64,000 bases of DNA, taken from positions 1,116,001-1,180,000 of the forward strand of contig CAWGTB010000003.1 in assembly GCA_963825405.1 (NCBI GenBank), written 5' to 3'. The notes under the pieces were generated by a model that saw only the letters and a list, made by a program, of their open reading frames with translations, had not been told where the DNA came from and ran no database searches. Source of the stretch: JACPNO01 sp963825405 (GTDB lineage: Bacteria; Acidobacteriota; Terriglobia; Bryobacterales; Bryobacteraceae). The position numbers and the translations under genes were made by a program. Below are positions 60,428-64,000 of the stretch, in pieces; the first letter of the stretch is position 1; every line of letters starts with the position of its first letter.

Positions 60428-61799
60428 ATTTTTGCTCGCGCTGCTGTTCGTGGGCCGCCTGTGCGCCGCCGAATCCGCCGACTGGATTTGGAGCGCGCGC
60501 TATGTGCTCACCATGGATCCCGAGCGGCGCGTCATTGAGAACGGCGCGGTGGCCATCACGGGCGAGCGCATTCTGGCGGTCGGCACGAAATCCGAAATCG
60601 ATCGCCGCTACCAGCCGCGCCAGCGTCTCGACCGGCCGGACGCGCTCATCGCGCCGGGGCTGATCAACACCCACACCCACGCGGCCATGTCGCTGTTTCG
60701 CGGCATCGCCGACGACCTGGCGCTTCAGGAGTGGCTGGAGAAATTCATTTTCCCAGCCGAAGCCCGCAATCTCGATCCGGAATTCGTCCGCTGGGGTACC
60801 CGCCTGGCGGTTCTCGAAATGCTGCTGGGCGGCGTTACCACGTATACCGACATGTATTATTTCGAGGACGTGGTGGCGGAAGCCACGCGCGAAGCGGGAA
60901 TGCGCGGTGTGCTGGGCCAGTCCGTGATCGGCTTTCCGGTTGCCGACGCCAAAACGCCCGCCGATGCACTTGCGCGCGCCGAAAAATTCATCGCACGCTT
61001 TCATGGCGACCGCCTCATTGTGCCGGCGCTCGCCCCCCACTCCATCTATACGGTCCCGGACGACGTCCTGCGCCAGGTTCGCGCGCTCGCCGACCGCACC
61101 GGCGCGCCCGTGCTCATTCATCTTTCCGAAACTCGGCGCGAGAACGAAGACGCGCTCGCCAAACGCAACATGACTCCCACTGCCGTGCTCGATTCGCTGG
61201 GATTCTTCCAAGGCCGCACGCTGGCCGCGCACGGCGTGTGGCTCACCGACGCCGATTTACAGATCCTCAAAGCGCGCGGCGTGGGAATCGCGCATTGCCC
61301 GTCCAGCAATATGAAACTCGCCAGCGGCGCGGCGCCCGTGGTTAAAATGTTGGCCCTCGGTCTGGCTGTGGGCTTAGGGACGGACGGCCCTGCCGGCAGT
61401 AACAACGATTTCGATCTGTTCGAAGAAATGGACCTGGCGGCGAAACTGCAAAAAGTGATCACCCTCGATCCGCAAGCCCTGCCCGCTACGGCTGCGCTCG
61501 CCATGGCCACCATCGGCGGCGCGCGGGCGCTGGGGTTGGAAAAGGAGATCGGTTCGCTTGAAGCCGGGAAGCGCGCCGACCTGATCACCGTGCGCCTCGA
61601 TTCTCCGCACGCCACGCCGATGTACGACCCGTATTCGCAAATGGTCTACGCGATGAAGGCGTCGGACGTGGCCGATGTGATGGTGAATGGAAGAGCGGTC
61701 GTTCGCGGCGGCCGCGCTCTCACGCTCGATTCGAAGCAGGTATTGGCGAAAGCGGAAGAGTATCGGGTGAAGATTCAAACGTCATTGAAGGCGCGATAG
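60411..61799 (+). CDS. Exported MTA/SAH-deaminase-like amidohydrolase
   Basis: 463 residues from ATG 60411. MHRFSRFLLALLFVGRLCAA is a predicted signal peptide, which is unusual for this family. TIM-barrel metal motif LINTHTHAAMSLFRGIADDL, then APHSIYTVPDD, HLSETRRENEDAL, AAHGVWLTDADLQIL and GTDGPAGSNNDFDLFEEMDL, as in methylthioadenosine/S-adenosylhomocysteine deaminases (MtaD). It ends the salvage operon with nupC, punA and cdd. Deamination of an adenine nucleoside outside the cytoplasm would feed hypoxanthine or inosine to the importer; the substrate is inferred. Confidence 0.85.
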   Translation: MHRFSRFLLALLFVGRLCAAESADWIWSARYVLTMDPERRVIENGAVAITGERILAVGTKSEIDRRYQPRQRLDRPDALIAPGLINTHTHAAMSLFRGIADDLALQEWLEKFIFPAEARNLDPEFVRWGTRLAVLEMLLGGVTTYTDMYYFEDVVAEATREAGMRGVLGQSVIGFPVADAKTPADALARAEKFIARFHGDRLIVPALAPHSIYTVPDDVLRQVRALADRTGAPVLIHLSETRRENEDALAKRNMTPTAVLDSLGFFQGRTLAAHGVWLTDADLQILKARGVGIAHCPSSNMKLASGAAPVVKMLALGLAVGLGTDGPAGSNNDFDLFEEMDLAAKLQKVITLDPQALPATAALAMATIGGARALGLEKEIGSLEAGKRADLITVRLDSPHATPMYDPYSQMVYAMKASDVADVMVNGRAVVRGGRALTLDSKQVLAKAEEYRVKIQTSLKAR

Positions 61800-62226
61800 G
61801 GCAGGGCAGCGGCTTCACGTCCGGCTCCACCCACGCACGCCGCGCATGCTGAGAACGCACGACATCAAAGCTGTAATAGTCGCGGAACAAATCGCGCCGC
61901 GGAGCCAGCGCGTCGACCAGCCGCTGCACCTTCTCCGCTCGTGAAAGTTCGGGGCCGCACTGGGCCAGATGATAGGTGGCCTGGGAAATCCAAAATAGCG
62001 TCAGTGTTTCGTGATAGCCGCTGTCCGCCGTGTTGGCCGTGCCCTGGCACTCGTTGTAGTGGCGGATGCCGTCGCGAATACGCCGCGTGGCCTCGGGCTG
62101 CGGATACATCTGCAGGTAGCAGGCGGCCATCGTCACGTGAGCGGCGTGAGTCCAGTTCGCCTTTGGAAACGTGCCGGCAGCAAAGGCGACTAGAAAGGCG
62201 TCCAATGATTCATCGGTATAGATCAC
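61720..62226 (-). CDS. Conserved hypothetical protein
   Basis: 168 residues from GTG 62226. It has a conserved look: DAFLVAFAAGTFPKANWTHA, AHVTMAACYLQMYPQPEATR, RDGIRHYNECQGTANTADSG, and YHETLTLFWISQATYHLAQC. Two WTHAAHVTMA-type His residues and a Tyr-His pair could bind a metal or ligand. The tail beyond about residue 140 (VKPLPCPIAPSMTFESSPDT) is low in conservation and overlaps the amidohydrolase gene by 80 bases, so the real end may be earlier, with a frameshift. No family name can be given. Confidence 0.6.
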   Translation of the reverse strand: MIYTDESLDAFLVAFAAGTFPKANWTHAAHVTMAACYLQMYPQPEATRRIRDGIRHYNECQGTANTADSGYHETLTLFWISQATYHLAQCGPELSRAEKVQRLVDALAPRRDLFRDYYSFDVVRSQHARRAWVEPDVKPLPCPIAPSMTFESSPDTLPLSPIPASNRA

Positions 62227-62253
62227 AATATGCAGTGTAATATAAAGCGGTAT

Positions 62254-62709
62254 ATGCTATCTACCGTTGATTCAAAGGCGCTGGCCTTACTGATGCACCG
62301 AGGCCGAGCCAGTTGGGCGGAGTTGGCTAAACACCTGCGCCTATCGCCGCCGGCCGCCGCCGAACGCGTCCGCAAACTGGAGGAGCGCGGAGTGATTCGT
62401 GGCTATGCCGCACTGGTCAATGCGGAGGCATTAGGCTATCCGCTCACCGCGTTCGTGGCAGTGACGCTCGAACGGTCGCAACACCGCCAGGCGTTCTTGC
62501 GGCGCGTTGCCGGCATGAAGGAAATTGTCGAATGCCACCACGTCACCGGCGACTATGACTATTTGCTGAAAGTGCGCACCCGCAGCACGCAGGACTTGGA
62601 CCGCGTGCTCAGCGACAAGCTGAAAGCCGTCGCCGGCGTGGCGCGCACGGTCACTACCATCGTGCTATCGACAGCCAAGGAATCCGTCGAAGTGCCGATC
62701 GAAGGATGA
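62254..62709 (+). CDS. Lrp/AsnC-family transcriptional regulator
   Basis: About 151 residues from ATG 62254 (an ATG eight codons earlier is possible). HTH: RGRASWAELAKHLRLSPPAA AERVRKLEERG in two steps, followed by VIRGYAALVNAEALGYPLTA and the AsnC-type regulatory half with HHVTGDYDYLLKVRTRST and LDRVLSDKLKAVAGVARTVT. Lrp-type proteins form octamers that sense amino acids. It is divergent from the hypothetical gene at 61720 with only 27 bases between starts, so each promoter overlaps the other gene's start. TATAAA and TATATG near 62240-62254 may be -10 elements. Confidence 0.88.
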   Translation: MLSTVDSKALALLMHRGRASWAELAKHLRLSPPAAAERVRKLEERGVIRGYAALVNAEALGYPLTAFVAVTLERSQHRQAFLRRVAGMKEIVECHHVTGDYDYLLKVRTRSTQDLDRVLSDKLKAVAGVARTVTTIVLSTAKESVEVPIEG

Positions 62710-62713
62710 CGCC

Positions 62714-62824
62714 CTAGGCTTTCTTGCCGCGGAATACCGCCCAGACCAGTACGATCACCAGAAGCGCGACAAAGGCCATCGCCGAGACGATCACCAGTAG
62801 TTCCGGGATACCGATAGATCTCAT
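62714..62824 (-). CDS. Tiny single-helix membrane protein
   Basis: 36 residues from ATG 62824 to TAG 62714: MRSIGIPELLVIVSAMAFVA then LLVIVLVWAVFRGKKA. One transmembrane helix with a basic tail; the IGIPELLVI opening resembles the start of TatA-type proteins, but the amphipathic helix that would follow is missing. It lies 38 bases downstream of lepA on the same strand. Function unknown; the intact short reading and its positively charged end favour a real gene. Confidence 0.5.
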   Translation of the reverse strand: MRSIGIPELLVIVSAMAFVALLVIVLVWAVFRGKKA

Positions 62825-62862
62825 ACGGGAAGTATACGCCTCGGGGTGAAAAAGTGCTGGAA

Positions 62863-64000
62863 TTACTCCGCGTCGTCCGTAGTAACTTTAAGCACCGCCA
62901 GAAACGCCTCTTGCGGGATTTCGACGCGCCCCACGCGCTTCATGCGCTTCTTGCCTTCCTTCTGCTTCTCCAGCAATTTGCGCTTGCGCGAAATGTCGCC
63001 GCCGTAGCATTTCGCAAGCACATTCTTGCGGATGGCCGGGATGTTTTCGCGCGCCACAATCTTGTTGCCGATAGCGGCTTGCAGCGCCACTTCGAACATC
63101 TGCCGCGGAATGAGTTTGCGCATGCGGTCGATGAGCATCTTGCCGCGTTCGTACGCGAAATCCTTGTGGACGATGATGGAGAGCGCATCGATCGGCTCTC
63201 CGGCGATCAAAACGTCCACGCGCACCACCGGCGAGGGGCGGTATCCGGACAGATGATAATCGAGCGAAGCGTAGCCGCGCGAAGCGGACTTCAGCCGGTC
63301 GTAAAAATCCATCACGATTTCGTTCAGCGGCAGTTCATACAGCAGCAGGACGCGGCCCGCGCCCAGGTATTCGAATTTCTTTTGCACGCCGCGTTTGTCT
63401 TCCAGCAGTTTGAGAATGCCGCCCAGATATTCTTCGCGCGTAATGACGGTGCCGTCGATAATCGGCTCTTCGATTTGCTTGATCTCGGAGGGATTCGGCA
63501 GCTTAGTGGGATTGTCGATCTCGATCACTTCATCGCGGATGGTAGTCACGCGGTAGCGCACGCTGGGCGCGGTGGTGATCAGATCAATATTGAATTCGCG
63601 CTCCAGCCGCTCCTGCACGATCTCCAGATGCAGCAGCCCGAGGAAGCCGCAGCGGAATCCGAAACCGAGCGCAACCGAATTTTCCGCCTCGAAGTTGAAG
63701 GCGCTGTCGTTCAGGCGCAATTTTTCGAGCGCATCGCGCAGCAGCCCGTGCTCGTGCGATTCCACCGGATAAAGCCCGGCAAACACCATGGGCTTGATTT
63801 CCTCGAAGCCGGGCAGTGGCTCAGCGGCGGGATGCTCATCGTCGGTGATGGTGTCGCCGATTTTGGCGTCCGCCACGTTTTTGATATTGGCGTGAAGGTA
63901 GCCGACTTCGCCCGCTTGCAGTTCGGTCGCCGGGGTGGCTTTCGGCGCCTGATAGCCGAGTCCTTCCACTTCGAAAACCTGTCCGTTGGACCACAGACGA
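62863..64000 (-). CDS. lepA: Elongation factor 4, C-terminal part (cut by the window edge)
   Basis: The last 378 or so residues of LepA, extending beyond the window. Domain II segments (ELQAGEVGYLHANIKNVADA, DAKIGDTITD), the EF-G-like domain III/V pieces (FRCGFLGLLHLEIVQERLER) and the C-terminal domain unique to LepA (AIGNKIVARENIPAIRKNVL, AKCYGGDISRKRKLLEKQKE) are all present. LepA binds the ribosome and is thought to act in stalled or back-translocating elongation and in ribosome assembly. The GTPase domain is out of view. Unbroken reading frame. Confidence 0.95.
   Translation of the reverse strand, partial: RLWSNGQVFEVEGLGYQAPKATPATELQAGEVGYLHANIKNVADAKIGDTITDDEHPAAEPLPGFEEIKPMVFAGLYPVESHEHGLLRDALEKLRLNDSAFNFEAENSVALGFGFRCGFLGLLHLEIVQERLEREFNIDLITTAPSVRYRVTTIRDEVIEIDNPTKLPNPSEIKQIEEPIIDGTVITREEYLGGILKLLEDKRGVQKKFEYLGAGRVLLLYELPLNEIVMDFYDRLKSASRGYASLDYHLSGYRPSPVVRVDVLIAGEPIDALSIIVHKDFAYERGKMLIDRMRKLIPRQMFEVALQAAIGNKIVARENIPAIRKNVLAKCYGGDISRKRKLLEKQKEGKKRMKRVGRVEIPQEAFLAVLKVTTDDAE

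Noticed and set aside
1..64000. tRNA or rRNA genes, CRISPR arrays, insertion sequences and integrases
   Set aside because: No cloverleaf-sized intergenic region with a TTCGA-type T-loop, no repeat-spacer pattern and no transposase or integrase motifs were found by reading both strands.

Overview
The window is GC-rich, gene-dense chromosomal DNA, most likely from an acidobacterium of the Solibacter/Bryobacter type. The evidence is a von Willebrand-type protein of the acidobacterial family (54596-55541), a long Oar-like TonB-dependent receptor with an N-terminal carboxypeptidase-regulatory-like domain (40845-44048), a GldA/GldF/GldG-type ABC exporter (33319-36536), and the mixture of envelope and housekeeping genes. 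I see no tRNA, rRNA, CRISPR array, transposase, integrase or prophage gene. The lineage is inferred from gene families; no phylogeny was run.

Layout. 1-5171: a TolB-like propeller, an ArsR/AHSA1 pair, metX-metW, and an NPPY methyltransferase. 5306-8418: a DksA-type zinc finger, hfq-hflX and pgsA. 8415-14861: an envelope glycan cluster (GT2, two methyltransferases, GT4) around an M28 peptidase, truB and a TonB-type protein. 14964-20499: radical SAM, a Tat-type propeller, a DUF1835 protein, thrB, a U32-like protein, and a receiver/ATPase protein with a degenerate receiver. 20629-23427: a GT2-methyltransferase fusion, the remains of a DUF433/DUF5615 toxin-antitoxin pair, and a secreted kinase-like protein. 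23431-30132: a histidine kinase divergent from a five-gene run (nucleotide-transporter-like HEAT protein, CNB-fold protein, histidine kinase, response regulator, methyltransferase). 30104-31950: NAD salvage (pncA, pncB). 31969-36536: the gliding-type ABC exporter. 36661-44594: a molybdenum-flavoured locus (regulator, GlcG-like, modC, modB, modA, TonB receptor, and a divergent Mo-pterin-fold protein). 44575-47732: a phosphoesterase, a GT2-MshEN fusion and a small exported protein. 47713-51552: argJ, fmt, def, aroC. 51662-55541: a small membrane protein, FAD oxidoreductase, thioesterase, Uma2-like, a MoaD-MoaE fusion and the VWA protein. 55550-62254: a second Sm/Hfq-like protein, suhB, then a nucleoside-salvage operon (deoA/pdp, nupC, punA, cdd, amidohydrolase). 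62254-64000: an Lrp regulator, a tiny membrane protein and lepA (cut by the edge).

How the genes fit together. Three themes recur. The first is molybdenum: uptake by ModABC, a possible outer-membrane receptor, a PBP-domain regulator and the MoaD-MoaE fusion. The second is nucleotide and nucleoside handling: the salvage operon, NAD salvage and a nucleotide-transporter-like signalling operon. The third is envelope glycan assembly, with several glycosyltransferases, one carrying a putative c-di-GMP-binding MshEN domain.

A major caveat. More than twenty genes, including single-copy essential ones (truB, fmt, def, aroC, metW), are broken by single-base frameshifts although their full protein is recoverable by changing frame. 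This looks like consensus error in the assembly. I therefore annotate these as one CDS each and give the approximate shift positions.
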